A program made the translations under genes and the position numbers. Shown here piece by piece: positions 51,306-64,000 of a stretch of 64,000 nt of DNA (positions are counted from its first letter, which is position 1; each line of letters starts with the position of its first letter). The stretch is from assembly GCA_018697195.1 (NCBI GenBank), contig CM031864.1, forward strand, positions 22,635,257 to 22,699,256, given 5' to 3'. This DNA is from Certhia americana (Eukaryota > Chordata > Aves > Passeriformes > Certhiidae). The notes beneath the pieces are model-generated. The model had not been told where the DNA came from. It was given only the letters and a program-made list of their open reading frames with translations, and did no database searches.

Positions 51306-54300
51306 GAAGTCTTCTTTTTAGTCTAAATTAAATATTCAAAATGAGGTCAGGTCTGTGGCCATGAAATGAATTTATTTATATATCTCTCTCCTGAATAATG
51401 ATGTGACTTCTTTGAAAGATTAATAAATATCAGCTCACAAACCCTTCAGTGTAATAATTCATGTCCTCTGTGGCTTTATATCTCAAGGGTGACAATATAT
51501 TCTTATGGTAGAAAATAAGAGCTTTATAAGAAAATAAGATCTGTGTTTAAATTCCAGTTTAAGAACTGAGAGGTTTGACAGAGTAGGAACCAAACTGTAT
51601 CTTTAGAACTATCCTTCAGTCACCTTTCTTTGCATTTCTCCACTGTAGCAGTATTCATATGCCTATGTAAAGTAATTTAAAAATCTTTGCCTGAACTGTA
51701 TGCATATTTTTAATTGGAATCTATTATGTATTAATTATAATTTACAAAGAAACTATCACACACTTCAAATTCTCACAGTTATTTTTAGATCCATGCTGTG
51801 AAATGCAACTCCTGCATTTTAATAAATATTAAACTGAATGCCTTCCCTCTAAAGATTATTGACTGTAAAACTCAACATAAAATTGCTCTGTTCATTCTCC
51901 TTTAGCCACCTAATTTAACAAAGCACCAAGCCTTCTCACAGAAAGTGAAAATAAGAAAGCACATATTCTACCTTAGCCCAAGTCACCATCCATGAGCCCT
52001 ATTTTACTTCCTTTGCACTTAACTGCCAATCCATTTTTTTTTTGATACACAAGAGATTAATACAAATTTTATAAACCAATTATCAACAAGTCTTTGAGGT
52101 GAAAGAAATGCCATATATCAACTTCACTGAATAATGTAAAAGGTCTTATAAACCAGATGAGAAATATCAATTTTCCCCTTCTGATTATCCCAAAGCACAT
52201 TGCATAGATGGTCTTCCATCATTCTAACCTTCATATAAATACATATATGTATTGGCATTTACAGCAGTTTCCAAACTTTTCAAGAGTTGTGTCTCCTGTA
52301 TGGAAGGATTTTCTTTCTGGAATTCCTAATCATACCTTTAAAACTCCACAAAATTCCACTGGAGGAAGATGCCAGAAAGGTTTCCCAGCTGGATAGCACT
52401 AATAAAAATTGACAAAGATGAGTGTTTTGGTGTGATCCAAGAATATGTATAAAGTTTGGCCAAAAATTAGAAGTAGAATAATCTTTTTAAAGGCACAACG
52501 GAGTAATGCAGAAATCTCCAATGAAATAAACTGGCCAATAGCTAAAATAATTTTGCTATTTTGACAATTTAGAAATAAGTTCTCTAAGGGACATTAACAA
52601 TGGATTTCAGACATTTGTTAGAGAATAAATCATGCTCTAATTGCTAAAATGGTTCCAATGAACTAGAAAGCACATGGCAGCACAGAGCACATGATGTTAC
52701 CAACCCTGTCAGAGACTCCAAAACTGCAGTATCCGCATGTCAAATAACAGCACTCTCATTTAACCCATTATTTGCATCCTCTTTTTGGAAATAAAAAGAA
52801 CTTGCCTTTATCTGACACATTTTAGAGCCATTAGACTATCTTTTTATAAACAGAGTGTGCAACTGAGAATACCGATTCCTTTCTTTATACAAATGCTGTA
52901 ACATTGTATCTCTTTCTTCTAAATGAGACCAACAGTTTCAATCCAAGTACCCAGTACACAAAATAGATGTCCAATTAAAAAAAAAAAGATTCTAAATTTG
53001 AAAATTATATACTGAGAAGAGGCTTTAGAATCTTCAATACTTCAATCTTGCTACATGAGAGCTATAGACACCTCTAGGACACAAATCTTAACTTCATCCT
53101 CACTATTTTACTGTGGGGAGGAAATTGCTCTTTAAAAGAACCTCAGGGTGCAAACAAAAGAAGAGGTGGGAGGAAAATATTTATATCCACCTCATCAGGA
53201 GGCATTCAGGCTAAATCAAAAATAGTGCATCATTACCTTGTTTGTTTGGTTTGTTGTTGGCATTTTCAGCAGTTGTTTCAGTAGGAGGTCGGTGGGACTT
53301 GAGACCAAAACTTTGGCGTATAGCCCTAAAAAAATTCCTCCTAGAATTAGGTCAACTCAAGAAACAGAGATACAAATTTCTTTTAATGATTTTGGGTCTC
53401 TTCTAATGGGAAAACATAAAATACATAATATATTATATGAGTTGATACATAGATATCATAGAAGCATTTTTCTTAACAAGGCATAAAACTGTGGATATGT
53501 GTTATACCATGTATAGAAGATAATTCCCTTTTCACAGTTGGATTTTTAAGCAGAATAACCTGAATATCAGAAGATTTATTGGCTTACTTTTTTCTCTTTA
53601 CTGTCCTTTATTTAGGCAGTTCAGTTACTCAAATTATTCATCTTATTTTACATTGTGATTGGCACAATTGTGGCTTTTCATTGTCTTTGTTTTTTTTCTT
53701 GCCTTGTATTTCAGAGTGGACATGCCAGTAAAAGCTACACGTTAGCAAATGCTTCCAGTTCAAGCCTTCAGTAAATTAACCTTTTGAGAGCTGGAGACAA
53801 ATGTACTCTGGGCCAGGGTTGTTGCTCACCAAGGCCCTGCCCGTGACTGGGATACAAGCAGAACTCCTGGCCAATGCATGCTCGGCTGCAGTGACAGCTG
53901 GGGTCAGCCTGGGGCACCCCACACTCAGCTACCCAAATTGCCATTCTTGTGTTCTTAGCAACAACTTGCATAAAAGCTTCTGGACCAAGACATCAATGAT
54001 TAAATGGTGGCATAAGAGGGCAAGCAGAATAATCGACATTTGTCTGCCAAGTTCCTAGTGCAGAATTCTGTTGGGATAAGAGTGGAGTGAGAAAAAAAAA
54101 AATGTGATGCTTTACCCTTTGGTCATGAAATGAATGCAGCACAATTTCTTTTGCTAGTGATGAGCCTGTTTCATGGAACCAAATGATGAGGAAACTGTTT
54201 GGGGATTTTAAATTTTTTTTTTTTTCACCAAATACGAATATTTTAGTACACAACATGCTTCAGATAGGATTTCAGTTAGGACATTGGCACTGATGCTCTG

Positions 54301-54739
54301 CATTTTCTTGTAGGAAAAGATATCTTACCTCCAACCTAAAGCAAGGCTTTGGTTGTTTCCTGAACCACCTTTGTGTCCTTTCCCTCCAAAACACTATCCG
54401 GAATACCTTTGTAAATTTATATTTCTTGGAGAATGCACGTCACCATGTGGATTTCAAATGCATTTCTTTCTCTGTTCCACAGGAGCCTTGTTGTTCAGCA
54501 TGTGCTCAACTCAGAAGGAACTTATGTTATCCACACTCATGATTTTGCATTCATTAGTTAGAACTGATTGCTGCATATCAGGGCACTCTGCCAGTGAAGG
54601 GGGGCGGCCACATAGGACCTGTTTTAACAAGAATGAAGTCAGAAGGGGAAGGAAAGTGATTATTCTCCTCTCTCTGGCACTTGGGAAACAATATCTGGTG
54701 AATGGCACCGAGAGGTGGTTTGCCCAGTAAAGGAGAGAT
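51306..54739. other. AT-rich non-coding interval
   Basis: No gene is supported. A less AT-rich stretch at about 53790-53960 has overlapping open frames on both strands without a recognised product. Confidence 0.5.
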
Positions 54740-55135
54740 TCACATGCCAGTGAGAGTCCAGTGGAGAGATGGTGAGGGGCTGGAAAATGTGATGTAGCAG
54801 GACAGGCTGAAAATTTGGTTTGTTCAGCTCAAAGAGAAGACTCTGGGAGGATCCTTCCATTGTCTGCAGCTCCGCAGGGGAGCAGGGGTGCAGTAAAGAT
54901 GGAACCAGACTCTCCTCACAGGTGCTGGGAGATAGAAGAACCAGCAGTGGACACAATTGACAGCAGATGAATCCTCATCAGGTACTAGGAAAATAAAATC
55001 TTTACCATGACAGATGTCAAGTGGTGGAAAGGACTGCCTGAAGAATCTCCATTCTTGGGGACAGGCAGAACTGGCAGGTGTGAAGCACTGAGAACGTGGC
55101 CTGGGAAGGGTCTGCTCTGAACTAGGGGGACTGGC
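54740..55135 (+). mobile_element. CR1 LINE 3' fragment (diverged)
   Basis: The segment follows the order of conserved blocks in the 3' part of avian CR1: a GAGGGGCTGGA block, then TTTGTTCAGCTC, an AGACTCTGGGAGGATC block, a GGAACCAGACTCT block, the GGTGCTGGGAGA region, then a GGCCTGGGAAGGGTCTGCTC block and an AGGGGGACTGG block. Substitutions and small gaps are frequent, so the copy is old. The usual 3' terminal short repeats are not recognisable. It carries no usable reverse-transcriptase frame, and the 107-codon minus-strand frame at 54824-55147 is a by-product. Family assignment is by recalled consensus. Confidence 0.8.
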
Positions 55136-58100
55136 ACATAAACTCAAACAAATATATTTAATTATATTCTGATGGGGGCAGCAAGACAGGTTCTGCTTAT
55201 TAGTCTCAATGAGGCAAAGTCATGTGAAAACAGAGGACAAGGTGCTGGATGGAAAAAAAATCCATAAGAATCCCTCAAATTCATATTATTCAGAAGTTTT
55301 CTTGTGTTTTGCTGTCTTTTAGTAACTTTAGCTGGTTCATTTGAGATTATTTAAGATTATTTTGTGCTCATAAATGACAGCAGCATATGGAGTAAAATGT
55401 TCCATATAAATCAAGGACTTCTTAAAAAATGTGAGCACCACAGCATAGAACTCAGCACATGAAGAATAAAAATGATGGGCCTACAAATCCTGGTTTTAGG
55501 TCAAAGCTCTGCAGGTCCATCCAAGAATGCAAATGCAATAAATTGCACCCATAGGTCTGGCAACTGTCCTAAGGAGTGACAATTCTGAGAGCTGCAGGCA
55601 CTCTGCCCTTCAGGATTAATACCTGCATCTATTTTAAGTTTTGTAGATACTTTGACTTGAGCTGGGGAAAACACACCAAGACTGTCTCAAAAAAGCTCTT
55701 ATGACTGATAAGATGCTCTTGTAATCATCAACCAAACGATAAAAGGAACAGACTCCCAATCTCTCTTACTATAGAAAGTACTATAAAAATCTTAAATTTT
55801 TGTTTATACAAGACTGAAATCAATGGAAGAAATGACACTTTCTTATGCAACCTCCTGTCTGATTTTTTAAAAATAAATTATCTCTGCATTGCTCCCAGCT
55901 GCCATGTCTGTACCTCTGTCAGGAGACAGTCCATCTCAAACAGATTGTCAATATCTTGACAGCGATGTTGGTCCCACTTGCAAACCCAGCATGTGTGGCT
56001 GTAATATTTTCATAACACCACTGAAAAGTGCTGGTTTACAGCAGTTGAAAGAATTTGTCTCTTGGTTTTTTGGAACAAAGAGGTTGTCTCTGAGTTGTAT
56101 TTCTTATTTTTTGGAGAAGACTTATGCAAAAGGCAGAAAACAGAACCAAAGCCTTCCAAGCTGCCCCTTGTTACACCACTTGCCACCACAACAAACACCC
56201 TGTTGTCCTTCTAGCTCCTTTTCAAGGAGGGTTTGGCTGCTCTGAGCTTGGCCTGAACCTTTTCTTCAGCTGCGTGTGCTGGCTTTTCCTACCACAGACC
56301 CACCTGCAGGTCCCACTGCAGGGTAAGTGAAACAGAGTAACACTTTCTATTTTACATTTAATAGTTGAATCATCCTTTTTGGTGTTCTCTTAATTTACAG
56401 TCCTGAACAACAATTGATGTATCCCTCTGCCCAGAGCCTACTTGGAACAGTAGTGCGTGATTTTAAACATAATGTTCCTGTTACTCTAGTAAGAGCACAG
56501 GAATTTCAGTTTAACTTACTATGCTGTCAATACCTAACAGAGCTCCTTGCCATAGGCAATGAATGCTGTTCTGTTGTAATTCTATCCATAAAAATGCTAC
56601 ATCTTTGAAATACCATCATCAGTAGTTGACAATCTGCCATCTTTCTCTTGGAAGCATTATTTCTCTGACGTGTTATAGGATGACATGATAACAAATGCAT
56701 GGTTCTAAGAGTCCATGAGTACATTAAAATAAATCTTACCTTATATCAATGTGAATACAAAGCTCTTTTCATGTGTTTTGCTATATTTTCTGTGCTGCTT
56801 TTGGATATTACAAACTAAACTGGATCAGACTGGATTAGTACTTTCAGAGATTACCATCAAGTACATTCTTCATGCACTGGTACAAAAGATAACAAGCTAT
56901 TTGAGCACTTATTCCTATATGAATATCCCCAAATCACCCCAAGAGAGGGTGTGATATAACATGCTGCTATAACAAACTGCCATCTTTAGGAAGAACATAA
57001 AAAAAAATGCCCAGCTAAGATCTGATTGCAATACCATGACATTGGTAGCTTTCCAACTGGGAGATTGCTATTTTTAACACAAAAAGTAAACAAAATGAAA
57101 TGTGAAGGTACAGTATGGCTCTGTTCCAAAACAAAGTTTCTCACAGCTTTTTTTCTCAGGGTGCACTACTGCAGGAGGGAATAATAAGATGCTTTCCTGT
57201 CTGTTGATGCTTGCTGAACTGGCTATGGAAGGAAAGGGCCTTTTCTACAAGACCCCCTGCAGAAAGGGTCATCCATTTTTGTGCCATTCTTCACTTTCAC
57301 ACTTTTCTATCCCATCTGAATTCTAAGAAAATCTCTGCAGGTATAAAAAAACTCCTGAGGTCCTGTTAGAGATATTGAAGCTGACTGATTGTTACAAACT
57401 GCTTAAAAAAACGACATTTAAATTAAAGGCTTATTTTAATAGAGAGACCTTCCATACTGTGCCTGTATGTCCACAAGGGCTTCAAGACAGGCCTGAGTAA
57501 CTATGGGCAATTACAAGTATTCTATAACAGCAGCTGCCTTAAGATTCCCCTCATGCTTGGCCAAGGCTTTAGAGAGGCTTTCAGGTGAAAGCAGGCAGGA
57601 GGATGTGAAACCCTTGGCCAGCCAGGCTGGGCAGGGCAGGAGGACTGGCTGCCCTCAGTGCACAGGGTGCTGCTGCAGGGCAGGGTGGCTGTCACAGGGT
57701 GCTCCCCCCTGCACCTCTCCTGCTCTGCTCCCCCCTCAGCACTGGGCTGTCACTCCTCACGACAAAGGCTCTGCCCTGTTCCTGTGAACAAGGACAGAAT
57801 TCAAAAAGCAGAGAGAGCCATCAACCTGCACAATGCCAAAGCGCTGCTTTTTATTAATGTAACAAAATCAATCACAGTGAAAAAGTTTGAGAAACTTTAA
57901 TATGCAATGCTCAATAAGCCCAAAAATTTTGGCGTGCCCTTGGCAAATAAAAATGTTAATGCTATGCAGTTGCTCTAATGATGTAACAGATGGATTTTGC
58001 TGTTAAGTTTTCATCACATTACAGACATATTGTTTGTATATTGCTTCTTTGGCATATCTTTGCAAGAGAATGAAGGTGCTGCCTTTACAGGGGAGGCATC

Positions 58101-61100
58101 CTTTTATGACTCTGTCTGTGCCCAGGGGCAATCACTGCTCACCCTGGGTCATCTTTGCTCATGATCTTTCATGACAGTCATAGGATTTCTTTCTAAAAAA
58201 AAAAGCTGTAAAAATCAGAAAAATTTAATCCTGTCTGAAATAAAAAGCAGCTGACTGAAACCCCCCAGCAGAAAACAGACGCAGGGGACAGATCAGAGCA
58301 TGGTGGTGATTACTGTAAAATGTTTTTCTTTGTTAATCAGACCAAACACATGTTTATTAAAATAAAAAAAAAATTAAAAAAGAAAAAAAAAGGCTTCATA
58401 ATATTAATTTACTATACTAATTCAAACTAAGCAGTGATTTATTTGCTCTGCTGCCTCACTGAGAAGTTCTCTAGCCCCTAAGCCAATACTTGGGACTGAA
58501 ATATAAATGATATGAAATATGAAAGATATTTTCCATATTCTTGCCTTCAAGTTGTTTCTTCCTATTGATATGATAACTCTTTAGTCTTCCTTTTGCTTCA
58601 CTTGAAAGGTTTCTTTAACTTCCAGTAATAATTTATTTCTAAGTTTCAAAATTCATGTTAGTAGAGTTTTTAAGAAGTAATCACTGTGGCAATTCAAATA
58701 TCATCTATATTAATCCTAACAAACTGCATCCAGATAATATTAATGGGCTGATTTACAAGTAATAAAGCAAAAATGGGACTATTCTTAATTTATCCTGCTG
58801 TGTTCAGATATTACCACACATATGGCAGAGAAGATTACCAGCAGTTCTGAGAGCCCCATGATTCCTCAGGCATAACAAAGCAGATTAATGACAGAGTAAT
58901 AAGGTCAGCTCAGGTATAACACCACCTTTTCTCCTGGATTAGTTAGTTCAAAGCTAAATTTGACCCAACTTAACACAAAATTTCCTGTTACTTGTTGATT
59001 TGGTTAAATATTGGAGAGCAGAATAGTAGTGAATTCTGTGTCTGAAAGAGATGAAGAATCCACCACCCAGGGGATTAAACCTCTTGTTTAGTCTCCTGCT
59101 AGTTAAAGTTCCAGACAACAAAAACTAGCACTTGCCTTCACATAACTGGTTAGAAGAAAAGGACTTGCTCTCCAGATTTAAAAGCAGCACTTGTGAAGCA
59201 TAATGAAACAAATCAGATAGATAGCACAGACCGCATTTCTGGTGAATTTTGGGCCATTTGGGAAGAATTAAACTGATCACATGTGCAGCTGAAAATAATT
59301 AGTCCAGCTGCTTAAACAGACAAAACTTATTGTCATTGTGAGAAAGACAGTAAACCGTAGGTGAAAAAAAATTAATAGTGTATCTGATAACACAACTCTG
59401 TCCCAAATGAATTCACTGTTAAAGAAGATAGTTATTACCTATAAAATAAAAGGCTATAAATAAAATGTAAATAGTCCTTGAGAAAAGCTAATATATCAGC
59501 AATATTTCATATACAATTACAGGTTGTTTTCTGACAGATTAATTACCTCATAATAAAACGATAAAAACATTTAATTAAATGTAGAGTAAAAAGTCATGTA
59601 CTCCCATGTAATGGAAACGTCAGCAGTGACAAATGCTGTGCAGCTGTAGTGAATATTTTGTTATACTTGTGTTTATTGGAAGGCAAAGAGAAAAAGGTGT
59701 AGTCCATGGGGCAAGCAAAGGATTTAAGGTGAAGGATCAGGTTTCTAGGTCAGGGATAATTCCTAAAATTTAATTTCTTTGTTTATGGTTGGACTGATTT
59801 ATAAGCCTACATTACAAAAATAAGACTCCCTTCATGGCATTCTGCGAAACTGAATTCCCAATACTTCTGAGTTAGAAAGTGCTCTGAAAATTAACCTTGT
59901 TAGTTTACATAAAATCCTTTGTTATCTGGCTTGCAAACTGAGTTCTGTGCCCAGTTTTCTACCGAATCAGGTAAAAGACAATAAAAAATGAGCTCTGAAG
60001 TTAAAAGGCAGATTTTTCATTTTCCTTCATTTCCTTGATTTTCCTGTTTGCACTCACTTCAGCCTTTACTGCCTCTTTTCTCTTGAGACAGGGGCTCACG
60101 GTTTTCTGGCCAGAGGATAGAGACAGCTGGCTTGGGGCAAGGCACCTGCCTCTCCATGGAGGGATCCATGTGAAAGCCCAGACAAGGGTGCTCTGGTGGC
60201 ACCATGGCCTCTAGTGCTTATTAACCACAGGAGAAGTGCTGCTGCCTTCTGCATGCTCTGGCCAAGCCCTGTGTGATCAGGCATGACAGCAAAGAAGCTC
60301 TAACAGGGTGTGCACAGTTGTTCCCATATGTGCCCGTTTCATTAGTGCTTGCTCTCGCCAGGAAAGCAACTCCCCATTATCTGTGCAGGGCTTGAGGCAC
60401 CGTAATGCTAAAGCCAAGGTGAGATGGATAATGGGATAGGGAGTGAAAAGCCATGGTAAAACATCAGGGAGCTCATGTGGGCATCATCTAGGGAATGCTG
60501 AACTGCCTCCTCTATTGCCTTTGGTTATGAAACCTGCAAGAGCAAAGAGTCTTCCTGCAGGACTTGGAATGAGGGACAGATCCTTGTCATAAACAGAAAC
60601 TTATGAAACCAGTTGATGAACCCTAATACAGAAATTAAAATAAATCGTAACAGCCACAGATATTGGAAACCTTTTACCACTCTGTTGTCACACACATATG
60701 AAGTCAGTCAAAAGACCTCCTAGAGGTTTAAAGAGGGCATCATTGGAGAGACTTCTGCTCCTGCTACTCCAGCTGGGACGTCTAAGAATACCTTTCTGTC
60801 ACCATAACTTTTGCAGCCTTAAGAAAACATTCAAGAAGCATTAATGCTTCTAATCAAAGCCTTGAAAATATGTCATAATATTTTTAAGACAAGAACCTTT
60901 TAGGAAAAATTGTTGCTTATGTTATTTAGGACTTTATTAGTAATCTTTACCACAATTTCATCTTTTCCAATTCATTTGGACTTGAACAAAATTGTTAGCT
61001 ACATGAATTATTAATTTTAAAAAGCAGAAGATTTAAACATTGCAATGCAGACAACACGTACTCTGCAGATTTCATAGACCAATTTCCTGTACTTTCTGTC

Positions 61101-64000
61101 TTAAATATCCCAGGCCACTTGAACTTTTATCACAATTGACTCCCTAGGCAAAGATGGCACCTTTGAAGGAAGGGACCTTTTGTACTGAGAGAGGACAGAG
61201 AGTGAATGCCTTTATTGCCAGAGAGGTGACAGGACTTCCTGAAGCAGTGTCTCTGGGGTGAGCCTAAATGCTCACAGCATGTGAAAACCCAGTGGAATGA
61301 CTCCTGATGGGTTTGGTTTTGCTCAAGGCAGATGGGAGGATGGGAGATGCTTGGAGTACTGGGCAACATTCAGTTAATCAGACATCTCAATAACCAGACA
61401 AACATCTATGGATTATGTTTTGTTTAAACCCAAGACAATGACACTTTTGAGATCTTAAAGGATTGATTATCACTATCTCAGTGCTTACTTATCACTCTAA
61501 TGTGCCATTATATTTCTCTTTCTTTGTCATAACACAATAAATAGCATTGATTTTAAATAGGGCAGGGGAGGAGTGAAAGGGGGAAAAGAAAGATGCAAAT
61601 AGAGGACAGAGTTCACTGTGTCATCTGCAAAAAATGTTGGATTGGAATTTGAAAATATTATAAATATTAGTCTTAATACAAAGTAGAATAAAATTGAAAG
61701 ATGGTTTGTCTAAAAATTCAGCAGAGGCTCCACCAGTTGATATTTCTCAGATTGTTTGATGAATCCTTCCTTCCTTGACTCTTTTCATCCCCATGTTCCA
61801 AACATATAAGCTCTTAAACCAACTGTGCACACACAACACATTGACGCTTTCTGCCAAAGATGACTCCTAACCATACAAAAAAAGGACAATGTATATCTAC
61901 AGTTTCTGAGAGATGGAACACGGCACCATATTACAATGTTTAGCAATCTGTCCCAATTCTGCACTGAATCCCTTCACAGGCATTAAGAAATGTCTTACTG
62001 TTAAGGTTATTTCTGTGGACATGGAGAGTGTAGCACATTTTATTAGTTCTCTTATTGGATTAAAGATTTTGCAATGTATTTAAAAGCACTGGAGGGCTTT
62101 CTTATGAAAGAAAACTATAAAAGTGCATTTGAAGTTTCTCCTCTATGACAAACAGTTGTATTAAAATGGAGAACTACAGGGTATGAGATAGAATTTATTA
62201 AGCTTTATTATGTTGAATGAAGTTTAGATTAATAACAATTAGGTATAGTAAAAGCATGATGTGAATGTGACTAAAAAGAAATACTTAAGCCACGTGTTAG
62301 TTATTAATAAGTCAACATAATTTTTGACAGCTATCCAAATATCTTAAGAATCTTTTCGAAGTCATGGTGCCTCTAGATGCAAAATCTGTACTTATTTAAA
62401 TATTACATATCAAAAGGAAGATAAATATACAAAATTTAAGCACCAAAGTATGTGTATTCTAATGAAAACAAGTTACCCAATGTGAAAGTCATTGGAAAGT
62501 TTTTTATGGCACTTCTGAGAGATTTTAAAAGATTCTTGTGTGCCTAAAGATACAGATGGATTTGTACAGGAATTTTTTAAATGTTCTGAAAGACCTACAG
62601 GATTTGTATACTTACAAAAAATAATTCCTGAGAGAAGCCCTTGTCCATCATCTATTACGCAATTACTTATTATGTACTTTTCTGGTTTAATTGAAGTCTT
62701 CGGCCCTATCCAACACTTCATTGATTTGGGCAGAGCTCAGTATTGCCTCACAAGCTGTTTACAGGCCTAGGGCCATGGCACTAACATACAAACTGAATAA
62801 TAAAACTCACCTGTCTACATTATACATGGATACTTTAAAAAAAGACAACCCAAATGTCATTGGTATTTATTGCAAGGTTTGATGAAAGGCAGCAGAGCCC
62901 TCAGCTACCACGAACTAGCAGAGGCCTTGACAGAGGAGGTGTTTTTAAGGGAACAAATTTAGCTAATAATTTAAAATAAATAACCCAAATGTTAAGTGTA
63001 GCATCTGTCCTTTTACAAAATGCTAAATATTACTGTTCATTTTTTTATATATCTCAGCATGCCCAACTAAAATGTTACTGGTATTTTCTGTGTCAAAAGT
63101 CCATTTATTGTTTACAGAAGAGAAATGAGGACTTGTGCTTTACCACCTAAATGACAAAATCTACTCTTTAGTCACATCAGAGAAAAATAAGTCATAGAAA
63201 AAGCAAGGAAAAAATTCAGTCTTTGAATGTATTAGTTTCAAATGCAGAGTAAACTTAATTTCTACTTCCACCTTTCTACTGATTTTGTGTAACTTGCTTC
63301 ATTATTTCTTACATGAATTTACAAAACTCTTGTTTGAAACAAATTGCAAGAAACTTCAGTTTAAGAATACATGTAAACACACACTTTATGCATATGTTTG
63401 CATTCTATGAAGTTCTGAGCATTCATATATCCCCATAATAATGGGCATATTCTTGATGCCTTTTCTGATGGAGTATTTTTTTTTCACTTCTCTGCACACA
63501 CTGAGCCCCTTTCTCTCCCAAGGCTACTGATCTTACTGACAATTGCTGCAAACCATGAACACTTGATGCTGCTACCACTATTTTAATCTGATTCAGTGTC
63601 TGAGTTACTGGTGGTCGCTCTCGTTGTCCCCCAAAATAGTGCAGTAAATGGCTCCTTCACTCAGGAAAAGAATGGAGCATTGACATGAGAAAGCAATTAT
63701 GTGGGAAACACTGAATCAAGCATTCCCAGGTGGTATATTTATATTGAGAATAAACTGTAAGGCAGCCAACTTGGAAGTCTGTCAAACTTCCACCATTGTT
63801 AAAGGGCCACTGTCCCTTAGACTGGGGCCCCCAAACTGCAAGGGGATTTTACAAAACTTCAGATGAAATCCAAAATCTAAGTTAAAACTCAAATCAGTAA
63901 TTTTATTTCTTTTAATATAAATGTCCATCTCAAGCACTAAAAAGACTAACAGTGCTGTTATGCAGGGGTACATAAAATAAAAGAAAATAAAAGTGGAAGT
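55136..64000. other. AT-rich non-coding interval to window end
   Basis: No gene is supported. A GC-rich patch lies at about 57560-57790, with a CACAGGGTGCT motif repeated within it. An A-rich tract lies at about 58360-58392. Less AT-rich sequence at about 60080-60300 has no recognised identity. Open frames are short and lack domains. Confidence 0.45.
59278..59310. promoter_or_regulatory. E-box and homeodomain motif cluster (enhancer-like)
   Basis: Within 33 bases there are an E-box CACATGTG (59278-59285), CAGCTG (59286-59291), TAATTA (59296-59301) and a second CAGCTG (59305-59310). ATTGT-type SOX-like motifs follow at about 59330-59340. E-boxes bind bHLH factors and TAATTA binds homeodomain factors, both established. 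A combined cluster is typical of developmental enhancers, but conservation cannot be judged here. Confidence 0.25.

Noticed and set aside
54824..55147. 107-codon minus-strand open frame
   Set aside because: It lies antisense to the CR1 fragment and has no domain.
1..64000. CRISPR arrays, operons, tRNA or rRNA genes
   Set aside because: No regularly spaced identical repeats, clustered co-directional genes or recognisable RNA-gene motifs were seen. The sequence is vertebrate in character.

Overview
The window looks like nuclear DNA from a bird, most likely a songbird. It is AT-rich, full of short non-coding sequence and has no operon-like gene packing. The recognisable mobile DNA is avian: a CR1 LINE 3' fragment, three endogenous-retrovirus LTR pieces of types I recall as common in passerine genomes, and one very old MIR-type SINE relic. 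The species assignment is inferred from repeat families recalled from memory, not from a search.

Layout. 1-330 is the edge of a G-rich heptamer minisatellite with strong G-quadruplex potential. About 0.33-11.4 kb is unique AT-rich DNA with no gene I can support, apart from two back-to-back perfect hairpins near 2.0 kb and a pure A-tract at 5.56 kb. About 11.4-22.5 kb is the most gene-like interval. On the minus strand it holds several open segments with splice-like borders, three of which join in phase (15667 down to 13372), and the longest open frame in the window (236 codons, 15246-15956). I recognise no protein family there, so it is offered only as a candidate or decayed gene. 22.7-24.7 kb carries two LTR remnants. 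24.7-50.7 kb is mostly desert-like sequence. It contains a 65-bp Cys-rich splice-bounded segment at 27.4 kb, a 40-bp micro-exon-like segment at 35.1 kb and the MIR relic at 38.7 kb. A complete solo LTR of 596 bp with a 5-bp target-site duplication lies at 50705-51300 and is the best-defined feature. A CR1 fragment lies at 54.7-55.1 kb. The remainder to 64 kb is AT-rich non-coding sequence with one enhancer-like motif cluster near 59.3 kb.

No rRNA, tRNA, CRISPR array or confidently identifiable protein-coding gene was found. The window is best read as intergenic or long-intron sequence. Its main interest lies in the repeats, perfect palindromes, possible regulatory elements and a few splice-bounded open segments. 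I found no clear new biological system.
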